Below, piece after piece: positions 45,295 to 53,978 of a DNA stretch of 64,000 nucleotides (positions are counted from its first letter, which is position 1; every line of letters begins with the position of its first letter). A program made the position numbers and the translations under genes. Under the pieces are notes generated by a model, which was given only the letters and a program-made list of their open reading frames with translations, did no database searches and was not told the DNA's origin. Source of the DNA: G963665215 sp963665215 (GTDB lineage Bacteria > Chloroflexota > Dehalococcoidia > Lucifugimonadales > CAUZJF01). Location of the stretch: the NCBI GenBank assembly GCA_963665215.2, contig CAXXWW010000017.1, forward strand, positions 434,001-498,000. The letters run 5' to 3'.

Positions 45295-48200
45295 ATTCCA
45301 GACGAACAGTCAAGCCAACCATGACCTCCACCGCCAAGCTCAACGAGTTCAACCATGCCGAGGACCCAGCCCGGCGGTTGCTGGAGCGCGTGGGGTGGAC
45401 CTACGTGCCCCGGGATGCGCTGGCGGCGGAGCGCGGCGACGAGCACGAGGTGTTGCTAAAGGTACGGCTGCGAGCTGCGCTGGTGCGGCTCAACGAGTGG
45501 CTGACCGAGGCGCAAGCGGAGCGAGCCATCTTTGAGTTGGAGCACGTCGACGCCACCGGCATGGCCCGCAACCAGGCCGTCCACGAGTACCTGACCTACG
45601 GGATGCCGCTGACTGTGGACGGGCCGCGCGGAAGGGACTCGCGTACCGTCCGCTTCTTCGATTTCCACCACCCGGAGGGCGGCCTCAACGAATTCGTCGT
45701 CACAACGCAGTTCCGCGTACGGCGAGGCAATGAGCGAGGCGGCCCTGATGACGACGAGCGTATGGTCATCCCCGATCTTGTGCTGTTCGTCAACGGCGTC
45801 CCCATGGTGGTGATGGAGGCCAAGTCGCCGTCACTGCTCGACGTATGGAAGTCCCAGGCGGTGCGCCAATTGCGCCGCTACCAGGAGGCGGGACCGGAGT
45901 GGCACGGCAGCGGCGCGCCTGAGCTATTCCACTACAACTTGCTGTGCGTGGCCCACTGCGGGGCCGCCGCAGCCTACGCCACCCTCGGCGCACCAGAGAA
46001 TGCTTACTTCGAGTGGAAGTCGGTGCTGCCGTACACCGAGGATGAGGTTCAGCAGCGCTTCCGTGTCGAGCCGCAGGGGCAGGCGCAGCTCATCGTGGGC
46101 CTACTGTCCCCGGCGACCCTGCTGGACATTCTCCGCGACTACGTAGTCTACGAGCCGGAGCGGGGGCGGCTGGTGAAGAAGCTGCCCCGTTATCAACAGT
46201 ACCGCGCCGTCCGTGCGGCCCTGGGCCGCCTCCTATCGGGCCGCAAGCCGGAGGAGCGGGGAGGCGTGGTCTGGCACACGCAGGGATCGGGCAAGTCGCT
46301 GACGATGCTGTGGCTGGCGACGAAGCTACGCCGCGAGCCGCGCTTGAGCAATCCCACCATCGTGGTGGTAACTGACCGTAGGCAGCTGGACCAGCAGATC
46401 GCCGGCACCTTTGAGCGCTGTGGCTTCCCAGCCCCGGAGAGGATGGACCGGTCGCGCCCCGAGCCGCCCGAACGCCTGGCGCGCCGCCGGATGCAAAGGC
46501 CCGACCAACACGACCCTCTCGACTTGCAGAGCGTCCTCAAGCAGGGCGGCAGCCGCACGGTGATGACGACCATCCAGAAGTTCGAGGAGGCGTTGACGGC
46601 CCCTGAAGGGGAGCTTGACGTGCTCAACGCCTCGGAGAACGTCATCGTCATAGTGGACGAGGCCCACCGCACGCAGTACGGTATCCTCGGCGGGCGCATG
46701 TCCAAGGCGCTGCCCAATGCAGTGATGGTCGGCTTCACCGGCACGCCAATAGAAAAGGACTTCAAGCGCAGCACCATAGGGCGCTTCGGCCCGCTCATCG
46801 ACGCCTACACCATCCCACAGTCGGTGGCCGACGGCGCGACGGTGCCCATCTGGTACGAGGCGCGTCTGCCTGAGCTCGCCGTCGAGGGGCCAGAGACCCT
46901 GGACAGGCTGTACGACGCCATGTTTGGTGACGAGCCGCCCGCGGTCAAGGCGCAGATTCGCCGCCGCTACGCCAACAAGGAGACGGTCGCCGAGGCGGAG
47001 CGACGCATCGAGATGATCGCCCTGGACATCGCCGAGCACTTCAAGGGGAAGGTGCGGCCCAACGGGTTCAAGGCGCAGGTGGTCGCGCCGAGCCGGGCCG
47101 CCGCCCTGCGGTACGCGGAGCGCCTGAACAGCTTCGGTCTGCGCGCCTATCCCGTCATCACGGCGGCCCCGAACGACGGCCCGGAGTTCAAGACGGCCCG
47201 CGAACTCGACCAAGAGCAGGTCGTCAACGCCTTCGTCGACCCGGAGGGGGAGCCGGAGGCGCTGGTCGTGGTGGACATGCTGCTTACCAGCTTCGATGCG
47301 CCAGTGGAGCAAGCGCTGTACCTGGACCGGGCGCTGAGGGAGCACGGGCTGCTCCAGGCAATCGCCAGGGTGAACCGGCGCTTCTCCCATGAGCAGGACG
47401 GGGTGGCCACCGAGAAGACGCACGGCCTCGTCGTCGACTACCACGGCGTCTCGCGAGACCTGGAGGAGGCGCTCTCGACCTTCGACTGGCCTGACGTGCA
47501 GGACACGATGCGGGAGGTGGACGAGGACTCGGCCCCGGTCATCGAGGCGGCCGCCGTCCAGGCGGAGTCGCACTTCAAGGAACGCGACCTGGGGGACACC
47601 TGGGCATGCGTCAGCGTCTTCGCCCCTGACGCCTCCACTGAGGGCAACTTCAAGGCCGACCTGTTCGAACGGTTCAACGCGGACTACCGCCGGTTCTCGC
47701 GCCTCATGGACCGCTTCCTGCCAGACCCCCGAGCACTGGACTACACGGACCGACTCGCGCGTCTCACGGAGATACGCGCCTACGTCCGGGCTCAGTTCCT
47801 TCGCGAGGACGCCGACGCGGACTGGACCGAGATCGGGGCGAAGGTGAAGAGGCTGGTGGACGAGCGCATCAGCGCCCAGGTGCGGGAGCTAATGATGCCG
47901 GTGTCGATACTCGACCAAGACTTCGAGCAGAAGATCGCCGCGCTGCCGCACGACGAGGCGCGAGCCTCGATCATGGAGCACGCGATCCGGGCTCAGATAC
48001 ATGACCGCTTGGCCGACAACCCCGTGTTCTTCGAGAAACTCTCGGCGCAGCTTGCACGCATCATCGAAGACCTTCGGAACCGGCTGATAGACTCTGCGGA
48101 AGCATGCCGCCGCCTTGCTCTGCTACGGCATCATGCTCAGAGCGAATCTGACATTGCCGCAGAACATGGCCTGTCTCCGGTGTCCTTCGCCATCTACGAA

Positions 48201-48491
48201 CTGCTCGACGGCCGCTCAGATGAGCCAGCTACCGACTCGGCCATAGGCGAGGAGCAGACTCCGTACCGGGCGCACTTCGACGAAGGGATCAAGCGCGTCG
48301 CACGTAGTGTTGAGTCGGTGGTCAACCACCACAACGCCGTCGTCGACTGGCAGTCGAATCTGGAGGTCCTGCGGGAGATGCGCCGCGACATCAAGCGCGA
48401 GTTGAGGCCCACGGACGACTACACCGAAGAGCAGCTGGAGGAGGTGGCAAACCGGATTGTCGATCTGGCCCGTCGGAGGAGTGGGCGGTGA
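45291..48491 (+). CDS. hsdR: Type I restriction endonuclease subunit HsdR
   Basis: A 1066-aa motor and nuclease subunit. The N-terminal nuclease has VIPDLVLFVNGVPMVVMEAK (about 160-180; Asp, Glu-x-Lys). The translocase has Walker A VVWHTQGSGKSLTM (about 331) and the DEAD-type box IVDEAHRTQYG (about 454), then VMVGFTGTPIEKDFKRSTIG, DMLLTSFDAPVEQALYLDRA and QAIARVNRRF. A helical C-terminal part docks on HsdM. The start codon overlaps the TIR stop, so the two products are made in step. The stop overlaps the YgjP gene by 4 nt. Confidence 0.97.
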   Translation: MNSRRTVKPTMTSTAKLNEFNHAEDPARRLLERVGWTYVPRDALAAERGDEHEVLLKVRLRAALVRLNEWLTEAQAERAIFELEHVDATGMARNQAVHEYLTYGMPLTVDGPRGRDSRTVRFFDFHHPEGGLNEFVVTTQFRVRRGNERGGPDDDERMVIPDLVLFVNGVPMVVMEAKSPSLLDVWKSQAVRQLRRYQEAGPEWHGSGAPELFHYNLLCVAHCGAAAAYATLGAPENAYFEWKSVLPYTEDEVQQRFRVEPQGQAQLIVGLLSPATLLDILRDYVVYEPERGRLVKKLPRYQQYRAVRAALGRLLSGRKPEERGGVVWHTQGSGKSLTMLWLATKLRREPRLSNPTIVVVTDRRQLDQQIAGTFERCGFPAPERMDRSRPEPPERLARRRMQRPDQHDPLDLQSVLKQGGSRTVMTTIQKFEEALTAPEGELDVLNASENVIVIVDEAHRTQYGILGGRMSKALPNAVMVGFTGTPIEKDFKRSTIGRFGPLIDAYTIPQSVADGATVPIWYEARLPELAVEGPETLDRLYDAMFGDEPPAVKAQIRRRYANKETVAEAERRIEMIALDIAEHFKGKVRPNGFKAQVVAPSRAAALRYAERLNSFGLRAYPVITAAPNDGPEFKTARELDQEQVVNAFVDPEGEPEALVVVDMLLTSFDAPVEQALYLDRALREHGLLQAIARVNRRFSHEQDGVATEKTHGLVVDYHGVSRDLEEALSTFDWPDVQDTMREVDEDSAPVIEAAAVQAESHFKERDLGDTWACVSVFAPDASTEGNFKADLFERFNADYRRFSRLMDRFLPDPRALDYTDRLARLTEIRAYVRAQFLREDADADWTEIGAKVKRLVDERISAQVRELMMPVSILDQDFEQKIAALPHDEARASIMEHAIRAQIHDRLADNPVFFEKLSAQLARIIEDLRNRLIDSAEACRRLALLRHHAQSESDIAAEHGLSPVSFAIYELLDGRSDEPATDSAIGEEQTPYRAHFDEGIKRVARSVESVVNHHNAVVDWQSNLEVLREMRRDIKRELRPTDDYTEEQLEEVANRIVDLARRRSGR

Positions 48492-49216
48492 ACGAAAGGG
48501 GCCGTATCCGCTTCGGCAACACGACCATTGACTACGAGGTGCGTCGAAGCGAGAGGCGTAAGAAGACGGTCCAGATCACGACGGACGGCGGCGGTGTGCA
48601 GATTACCGCTCCCATGACGACGCCGGACAGCGAGCTACGGGCCATCGTTCGCAAGCGGGCGTCCTGGATCCTCAGCCATGCGTCTGGGGAGATGCTGGAA
48701 GCCGCGCCGAAGCGCTTCGTCAGCGGCGAGACCCTGCCGTACTTGGGGCGCAACGTTCGCATGATCGTCGATACCGCGGACATACGTTCGCCTAAGGTTC
48801 GCTTCGACCACTGGCGCTTCCGGGTCACAGTGCCGCATGGCCTGGATGACAGTGAGCGCTATGAACGCATCCGCCGCTCCGTTGTCAAGTGGTACCGGGA
48901 CCGCGCAGCCGCGCGGCTGTCGGATATTGTGGAACGCTGGTGGCCCCGGCTCGGTCGCGGAGAGAAGTCGCAGATACTCGTCCGCGACCAGCGCCAACGC
49001 TGGGGCAGCTGCGCACCCGACGGTACGCTGCGCTTCAACTGGCGCACCATGATGCTGGAGCAGGCCCTCATCGAATACGTCGTCGTCCACGAGTTGGCGC
49101 ACCTGACCCATCAGAACCACTCGACGGACTTCTGGGGCCTGGTGGCCAAGGCGATGCCGGATGCGCAGCAGCGTCGCCGACACCTGCGGGAGGCAGGGCG
49201 GACGCTTCCCCTGTGA
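48488..49216 (+). CDS. YgjP/DUF45-family (SprT-like) metallopeptidase
   Basis: A 242-aa protein with the gluzincin motif VVHELAHLTHQNHSTDFW (HExxH at about residue 202 and the third His five residues after it). It also has the DUF45 landmarks RRKKTVQITTDGGGVQI and RQRWGSCAPDGTLRFNW. The GTG start overlaps the hsdR stop. DUF45 genes are commonly found next to hsdR; their task there is unknown to me. It closes the operon. Confidence 0.9.
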   Translation: MNERGRIRFGNTTIDYEVRRSERRKKTVQITTDGGGVQITAPMTTPDSELRAIVRKRASWILSHASGEMLEAAPKRFVSGETLPYLGRNVRMIVDTADIRSPKVRFDHWRFRVTVPHGLDDSERYERIRRSVVKWYRDRAAARLSDIVERWWPRLGRGEKSQILVRDQRQRWGSCAPDGTLRFNWRTMMLEQALIEYVVVHELAHLTHQNHSTDFWGLVAKAMPDAQQRRRHLREAGRTLPL

Positions 49217-49433
49217 CCGCTTCGGGTCTTCTCTTCCAGCTCCTCAATGCGACCCTCCAGAGCGTAGTTGCGCTCCCGTTGCTGGGCCGCAGCCGAGCCT
49301 GCACCCGACTGTAGCTCCCGCTCCAACGCCTCCCGCACCCACCAGGACAGCCTTCCCGTCTTCATGCACGAGGCCACCGCCCTGGGGTCTATGCCCAACG
49401 CAGATGCTGCTCCCCTGTTCCCTTGTACCTTGG
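49217..49433 (-). pseudogene. Fragment of an HTH/coiled-coil protein
   Basis: On the minus strand a frame reads VQGNRGAASALGIDPRAVAS, then SWWVREALERELQSG and QQRERNYALEGRIEELEEKT: a short helix-turn-helix-like unit followed by a coiled coil. It looks like a piece of a mobile-element regulator, with its 5' end cut near the 22-nt tandem repeat and its 3' end running into the YgjP gene. The family is not recognised with confidence. Confidence 0.4.
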
Positions 49434-49474
49434 TTTGGTGTGTAACAATCACTGGTTTGGTGTGTAACAATCAC
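49431..49474 (+). repeat. 22-nt tandem repeat, two units
   Basis: TGGTTTGGTGTGTAACAATCAC, written here in parts (TGGTTTGGTGTG then TAACAATCAC), occurs at 49431-49452 and again at 49453-49474. It sits just left of the IS110-family element and may mark its insertion site or an end duplication. Confidence 0.85.
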
Positions 49475-49490
49475 TTCACTTAGGTGGATC

Positions 49491-49557
49491 GGGGTGCGGC
49501 AGACCGACTATTCCCAGGTCGTAGCAGGCCGTGAGAAAGCGAGGGTCGCCGCACCCC
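49491..49557 (+). ncRNA. Candidate bridge-RNA stem-loop of the IS110 element
   Basis: GGGGTGCGGC (49491-49500) is exactly complementary to GCCGCACCCC (49548-49557) and encloses a 47-nt structured loop. It lies in the 5' non-coding part of an IS110-family element, where this family encodes a bridge RNA that guides target and donor recognition. The stem is seen directly; the role is inferred. Confidence 0.4.
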
Positions 49558-49641
49558 CCACGAGTTAGAGCCCGAACAGTTGCCTGGGCCAACCAAGCCC
49601 GCATCTTGCAAGGACGGGCCAATAATTCGCAGGAGGTGCTG

Positions 49642-50574
49642 ATGGAACAGGAAGCGACCTACGTAGGCATCGATGTAGCTAAGGCCCAGGTGGACGTTGC
49701 GGTGCGTCCCACGGACGAAAGATGGGAGGTCTCCCATGACGATGCGGGGATCCGGCAGTTGATCTCCAAGCTGAAGACCCTGGAACCTGTCATGGTGTTG
49801 CTTGAGGCTTCGGGCGGCTTGGAGCTGCCTCTGGTGGCTGCTCTGGCAGCCGAGGCGGTGCCGGTGGTCGTCGTCAACCCGCGCCAAGTGCGGGACTTTG
49901 CCAGGGCAACGGGGAAGCTGGCCAAGACCGACTCGCTTGACGCGGCGGCTATTGCTCACTTTGCCGAAGCGGTCCGACCTCCCGTGCGCCCTTTGCGGGA
50001 CGCCGAAACCCAGGCCCTCAACTCCCTGGCTGCCCGAAGGCACCAGGTGATGACCATGCTGGTCTCGGAGAAGAACCGCCTCGGCACCGCCACCGTCGCC
50101 GTCCGTCCCCGCATCGAAGCCCACATTGCATGGCTGGAGCGGGAGTTGGACGACCTGGACAAGCGTCTGCGTCAGACTCTGCGCCAGAGTCCCGTGTGGC
50201 GGGAGAAGGACGACCTTCTGCGCACCGTCCCCGGCGTGGGCGAGCAGCTCTCCCTCACTCTTCTGGCCTACCTGCCGGAGCTGGGCACCATGGATCGCCG
50301 GCAGGTTGCCGCCCTGGTGGGAGTGGCTCCCTACAACCGGGATAGCGGCACCCTGCGTGGTAAACGCACCGTCTGGGGCGGACGCGCCCGGGTCCGCGCC
50401 GCCCTGTACATGGGAGCATTGGTGGCCAGCCGCTACAATCCCGTCATCCGAGACTTCTACCAGCGGCTGTTGGCCGCTGGTAAGCCGAAGAAGCTGGCCC
50501 TCACAGCCTGCATGCTCAAGCATCGCTCGCCTTGGCACGACATGACTTCCACATTCGTTGTTCATTCCTCTTGA
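49642..50574 (+). CDS. IS110-family transposase (DEDD recombinase)
   Basis: About 310 aa from ATG 49642 behind an AGGAGG ribosome site; the open frame upstream (to 49531) is non-coding end of the element. The RuvC-like DEDD domain has TYVGIDVAKAQVDVAV, VLLEASGG and LAKTDSLDAAAIAHFA. The transposase_20 domain has TVPGVGEQLSLTLLAYLPE and LVGVAPYNRDSGTLRGKR, with the nucleophilic Ser. Near the C-terminus the usual ACMRKLLTILNAMLKH-type helix reads only ACMLKHRSPWHD, as if about nine codons were lost. The copy may therefore be impaired. IS110 elements have no terminal repeats, so its outer ends are not defined here. Confidence 0.9.
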   Translation: MEQEATYVGIDVAKAQVDVAVRPTDERWEVSHDDAGIRQLISKLKTLEPVMVLLEASGGLELPLVAALAAEAVPVVVVNPRQVRDFARATGKLAKTDSLDAAAIAHFAEAVRPPVRPLRDAETQALNSLAARRHQVMTMLVSEKNRLGTATVAVRPRIEAHIAWLERELDDLDKRLRQTLRQSPVWREKDDLLRTVPGVGEQLSLTLLAYLPELGTMDRRQVAALVGVAPYNRDSGTLRGKRTVWGGRARVRAALYMGALVASRYNPVIRDFYQRLLAAGKPKKLALTACMLKHRSPWHDMTSTFVVHSS

Positions 50575-50659
50575 CTTTCAAGACAGTTGCTTTCTCCCGC
50601 ACCAGCTCGTGCAGCAGCGCCATGAGCCGCAGGTGATGAAAGTCCTCATACTCATCCGG

Positions 50660-51280
50660 ATGGATGTCCGCTACTCCATCACCATCCGCCAGCACAAAAG
50701 CCTGCACAATCTCATCGAGGCGATACCCGAAGATGCCTGGACGCCGATTCCTTACTGGATGGACGGCGCCGCCGATGTGGCCGAGACCACCTGCACCCCC
50801 TTCCAGGCCGAGGCGGACGCCGCGCCGGTACGGCTCATCGTCCGGCGGGTGAAGCCCACGCCCGGTTCCCAACTGGCCCTCTTCGCCAAATACAGCTATC
50901 ACGGCTTCATCACCGACCGGGACGGGGAGTTGCTCGAACTGGAGGCTGACCATCGCCGCCACGCCGAGATCGAGAATGCCATACGCGACCTCAAGTACGG
51001 CGTCGGGCTGAACCATCTCCCCTCGGGCCGCTTCGCCGCCAACGGCGCCTGGCTGGCCGTCCAGACGATGGCCCACAACCTGGCCCGCTGGACGGCGCGG
51101 ATCGGTCTGGGAGAGCGGATAGCCACCACCAAGACCCTCCGGCGGCGGTTCTTCTCCCTGGCCGGACGGCTCACCCGCTCGGCACGCCGGTTGACCCTGC
51201 ATCTTCCGGATCGCTGGCCTTGGGCTGAGAAGTTCAGCCGCGCCTTGGCCCGGCTGCGAGCCATTCCACTCCCGGCCTGA
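50660..51280 (+). pseudogene. IS1380-family transposase, copy C, C-terminal half only
   Basis: The frame encodes the last about 207 residues (MDVRYSITIRQHKSLHNLIE onward, including the catalytic Glu in HAEIENAIRDLKYG), essentially identical to copy B. The two N-terminal Asp residues of the active site are gone. An upstream in-frame start at 50558 is unrelated sequence. Confidence 0.9.
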
Positions 51281-51552
51281 CGGCACCGTCGGCGACCGAC
51301 CCACCCACCGGACAACCGAAGATCCCCGCAGACTCGTGCCAGCCCGGTCCGAGAGAGTTCCCTGCTGCGTATTCTCTCGCCATCCCGCGCATCGCAGCTC
51401 CCGCAGACGGCCATAGGGGCCCCTGTGCGGCGATGAAGACCGTCCGCCGACCTCCCTACCCCAAATGGAACCCAGGCTATTTCCCCTGTAGCTCCCTCAC
51501 CCCCCTTCCGCTTTCCTCACGCCGTCCATCCGTGTCCTTCGGTGGATTCGGG
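50660..51552 (+). mobile_element. IS1380-family insertion sequence, copy C, 5' half missing
   Basis: The right 893 bp of the element in plus orientation ends GGTGGATTCGGG at 51552. Sequence identity to copy B begins abruptly at GATGGATGTCCGCT near 50659, directly behind the IS110 region, so the left half is lost. It includes about 270 bp of the non-coding tail. Confidence 0.88.
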
Positions 51553-51686
51553 CTTAGACAATCCGATCCCGTGCGTCCGATGCCGGCGCGCAGGAGTCGA
51601 TTAGAGGGTCCTGAAACCGCCCTGGTCAGGTCCGGAAGTCGCCGCTTCGTGTGATACCGTGTGCCGGTCTGTGGTAAGCTGCCGCC

Positions 51687-51938
51687 ATGCCTAAGAGACG
51701 CCTGACGACGTACCTCGGCGACTGTTCCGTCGAGCGGCTGCGAGCCCTGGCCGACGAGGACCGGCGCACCCTGTCTGACTACGTGGCCGGCGTCCTAGCC
51801 GACCACCTGCGGAACCTGGGGAACCCTGGGTCAAATCGGGCGCGGCTGCGCCGCAATCCTGGGCGCCTGCCAGATACGGACTCGGCGGTCATTGTGCAGG
51901 GAGGCTTGATTTGGAATCGCGCGAAGCGAACATTTTGA
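51687..51938 (+). CDS. Small ribbon-helix-helix-like protein
   Basis: An 83-aa protein. Residues 1-46 (MPKRRLTTYLGDCSVERLRA, then DEDRRTLSDYVAGVLADHLR) have the strand-helix-helix pattern of a ribbon-helix-helix DNA-binding protein such as a plasmid regulator. The C-terminal part is Arg-rich. It is the first gene of a module whose genes overlap or nearly overlap (51.7-54.6 kb). The family was not assigned. Confidence 0.55.
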   Translation: MPKRRLTTYLGDCSVERLRALADEDRRTLSDYVAGVLADHLRNLGNPGSNRARLRRNPGRLPDTDSAVIVQGGLIWNRAKRTF

Positions 51939-52243
51939 CGTGGGAGAACCACCCGGACAGTCCGGCCCGGGTCGGCGGTCTGCTGGAAGAGCTGGGCGAT
52001 GCGGCTACCATCGCCATAGCCCACCGGCAGACGGAGGTCCTGCTGACGCTCCGCATTTTGAAGGAGCAGCCGCCGGACGTGTGGGCGGCGTGGGCGCAGT
52101 CAGAGGAAAGCCCGTCGTGGATGCGCTCAGCCATCGCCGAATACTCGGCGTCGGCGTCACGGTGGGAGCAGGTGCGGCACGTGGCCGACTTGGAGCTGCT
52201 GGCCGAGGTGCCTGGCAAGATGATGGAGTCCGGCGCGGAATGA
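51911..52243 (+). CDS. Hypothetical protein of the 51.7-54.6 kb module
   Basis: A 110-aa, acidic, all-helical protein (LLEELGDAATIAIAHRQTEV; WMRSAIAEYSASASRWEQVR). The start is TTG 51911, overlapping the preceding gene by 28 nt with GGGAGG upstream. The stop overlaps the next gene as ATGA. Coupled overlaps on both sides support it as a real gene. The family was not recognised. Confidence 0.55.
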   Translation: MESREANILTWENHPDSPARVGGLLEELGDAATIAIAHRQTEVLLTLRILKEQPPDVWAAWAQSEESPSWMRSAIAEYSASASRWEQVRHVADLELLAEVPGKMMESGAE

Positions 52244-53070
52244 GAGACGGCCGCCACCGCCGGCGCGGCAAGGCGTTCGAGGAGCCCGAGCTCGTCCAAG
52301 TCGCCGTGAATCTGTGGCTCAATGAGATGCGCTTCGAGTCGCACGCGCAGACGGCCGCCGTCTTGGGCGTTGACCGGTCCGCCGTCTGGCGCTGGCGGAA
52401 CCGGAAGGGCCGCCCGGACACGACGACGCTCCGCAGGATGATCCGGCTTTTGCTGTGGCAGGCCGAGGGGTGGCGCGCGGCCTGGTTTCGGTCAGTCGCC
52501 TGGGCGGACCTGTCCGTCGAGTTCGTCGAGGGGCGCGAGCTCCCTAACCCGTTCTCTCTGACCCTGCCAACCTCGACATCCAGCGGCGTGACCTTCCCTT
52601 TTGGCTCGCTCCGCGACTGCGGGGCGTTTCTGCGCGCCCTGATGGAGCGGTTCGGTGTCGAAAGCAGGGGCCATTTGATCGCTCTGCTGGGGATGCCGCA
52701 CCATACGTCGGCCTACGATCACGTCCGTCACTGGACGCATGGGCAATGGGCCATCGGCCCGCAGTATCTCGTCAGGATCCTGGTGCTGGTCCTGTGGGCG
52801 GTCAAGCCCTGGAGGTTCGCGTCGCTGTCGGACCTGTGGGCCGTGGACTGTCCGGGCCGGAGTGTGAAATGGACGAAGCGGCGTCAGCATGAGTGGGAAT
52901 CGGACGGCAATTATGCCACGCCGCCGTCGCCGTTCCATCGGCTTCTCGCCTTCGCGCAGCGGCCGAACGGACGCGGCGGCCCGCGCCGTCGCGCCCGGGC
53001 GAAGTCCTTAGAGGCTCCGGTCGCGCCGGTACGGGCCTACGATCTGGCCCAGGGTGCATCTCAGGTGTGA
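52240..53070 (+). CDS. Large HTH protein of a mobile module
   Basis: 276 aa from ATG 52240, which overlaps the upstream stop; the frame is open far upstream but out of coding character there. An N-terminal helix-turn-helix is seen in HAQTAAVLGVDRSAVWRWRN, then TTTLRRMIRLLLWQAEG. A second, similar unit lies near residues 140-190 (LIALLGMPHHTSAYDHVRHW, then YLVRILVLVLWAV). The Arg-rich C-terminus is a likely nucleic-acid-binding tail. It could be a regulator or a replication/partition protein of an integrated element. Confidence 0.6.
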   Translation: MRDGRHRRRGKAFEEPELVQVAVNLWLNEMRFESHAQTAAVLGVDRSAVWRWRNRKGRPDTTTLRRMIRLLLWQAEGWRAAWFRSVAWADLSVEFVEGRELPNPFSLTLPTSTSSGVTFPFGSLRDCGAFLRALMERFGVESRGHLIALLGMPHHTSAYDHVRHWTHGQWAIGPQYLVRILVLVLWAVKPWRFASLSDLWAVDCPGRSVKWTKRRQHEWESDGNYATPPSPFHRLLAFAQRPNGRGGPRRRARAKSLEAPVAPVRAYDLAQGASQV

Positions 53071-53130
53071 GTGTGCATTACAGATGGGATGTTGCGTCTT
53101 GGGTATCTATGGTTAACCTGGTTATAAGAC

Positions 53131-53299
53131 ATGACTGACCAGCCGGAAAGACTGTCCACCGACGAACTGCCGCCGGGCTGTCCGGGCCTGGGCCGGGGCG
53201 CTGTTTGGAGAGCTTGCGCTGGAGAGCGACCTGACCAGTTACCGCGTGGTCGAGGTCCTGGGGCTGCTGGAAGCGACGAGGGAGAGCCTGACGGGGTGA
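53131..53299 (+). pseudogene. Small protein with a probable frameshift
   Basis: ATG 53131 starts MTDQPERLSTDELPPGC. The frame that looks coding afterwards is the neighbouring one (RAVRAWAGALFGELALESDL, then TSYRVVEVLGLLEATRESLT and TGA 53297-53299), ending 3 nt before the next gene. One indel would join them into a protein of about 55 aa. It is either a real frameshift or a sequencing error. Confidence 0.35.
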
Positions 53300-53302
53300 G
53301 CG

Positions 53303-53971
53303 ATGCCAGGAGGCTGGGGCGAGATCGACGGCGCGCCGGAGTGGTTGTCGATGGTCGTGCAGGCGCACCGCGACGCTGACAGCCGCTTCGGGGCCGCCCA
53401 CGTCGTGGCGGAGATCGAGGTTGTCGAGAACATACTTGACGATCTGCGTGTCGAGCTGCTGCGGCTGCATTGCGGTGGGGCCGTCGAGGACGTGGGCCGC
53501 GTGGAGGACGTCCTGGGGCGGGAGGTCGAGCGGGAGGTCGAGCCGGACGGCCATCGAAACGGCCATGACGAGGATGACGTCACGCCGGCAGCGCCAGCGC
53601 CAAAGGGAGGCGCGGAAAGGGAGGCGGCCATGACGCACGACGCCGCGGGATGCGCGCTCCTGGCCTGCGAGCTGTGCGACGCCTACGGGTCGGGCTGGGC
53701 CGACGGCCTGGCCCTGGCCGCGCGGGATCCCTGGCCCGCCGTCGTCATGGGCGGGACGGCGAGCTACCGCAACCGTGACCTGGCCCGCTGGCTGGCGGGC
53801 CTCGGCCCCGTCCAGGTGTGGAGCGACGGCGACCGCGCTGGCGTCGAGGCGTCCGGAGTCCTGGCGAAGCGCGTGGCGGCCCTGGGCGGCCGGGCGTCCC
53901 TGGAGCGCGACGGGCTGCCCGGCTGGGAGGCCCTGCGCCTGGCGGCCACGTGCACACGAGAGGGTGGGTGA
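53303..53971 (+). CDS. TOPRIM-domain protein (primase-like fragment of a mobile element)
   Basis: A 222-aa protein. The C-terminal part (about 115-215) resembles the TOPRIM domain of DNA primases: PAVVMGGTASYRNRDLARWL, then VQVWSDGDRAGVEASGVLAK, where the D-G-D pair is the metal site. The N-terminal 100 residues are acidic and unrecognised, with ENILDDLRVELLRLH. An internal ATG at 53630 could start the TOPRIM part alone. No helicase or zinc-finger region is attached, so it is a short primase relative or the remains of a larger one. Confidence 0.6.
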   Translation: MPGGWGEIDGAPEWLSMVVQAHRDADSRFGAAHVVAEIEVVENILDDLRVELLRLHCGGAVEDVGRVEDVLGREVEREVEPDGHRNGHDEDDVTPAAPAPKGGAEREAAMTHDAAGCALLACELCDAYGSGWADGLALAARDPWPAVVMGGTASYRNRDLARWLAGLGPVQVWSDGDRAGVEASGVLAKRVAALGGRASLERDGLPGWEALRLAATCTREGG

Positions 53972-53978
53972 ACCTCAT

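Noticed and set aside
49531..49641. N-terminal extension of the IS110 transposase frame (37 codons before ATG 49642).
   Set aside because: IS110 proteins start at the TYVGIDVAK region; the extension overlaps the candidate bridge-RNA end and lacks a ribosome site.
50516..51304. Minus-strand frame containing DEYEDFHHLRLMALLHELV near the IS110/IS1380-C boundary.
   Set aside because: Most of it is antisense to IS1380-C. The boundary piece (about 45 codons) might be a scrap of a real gene, but I cannot assign it.
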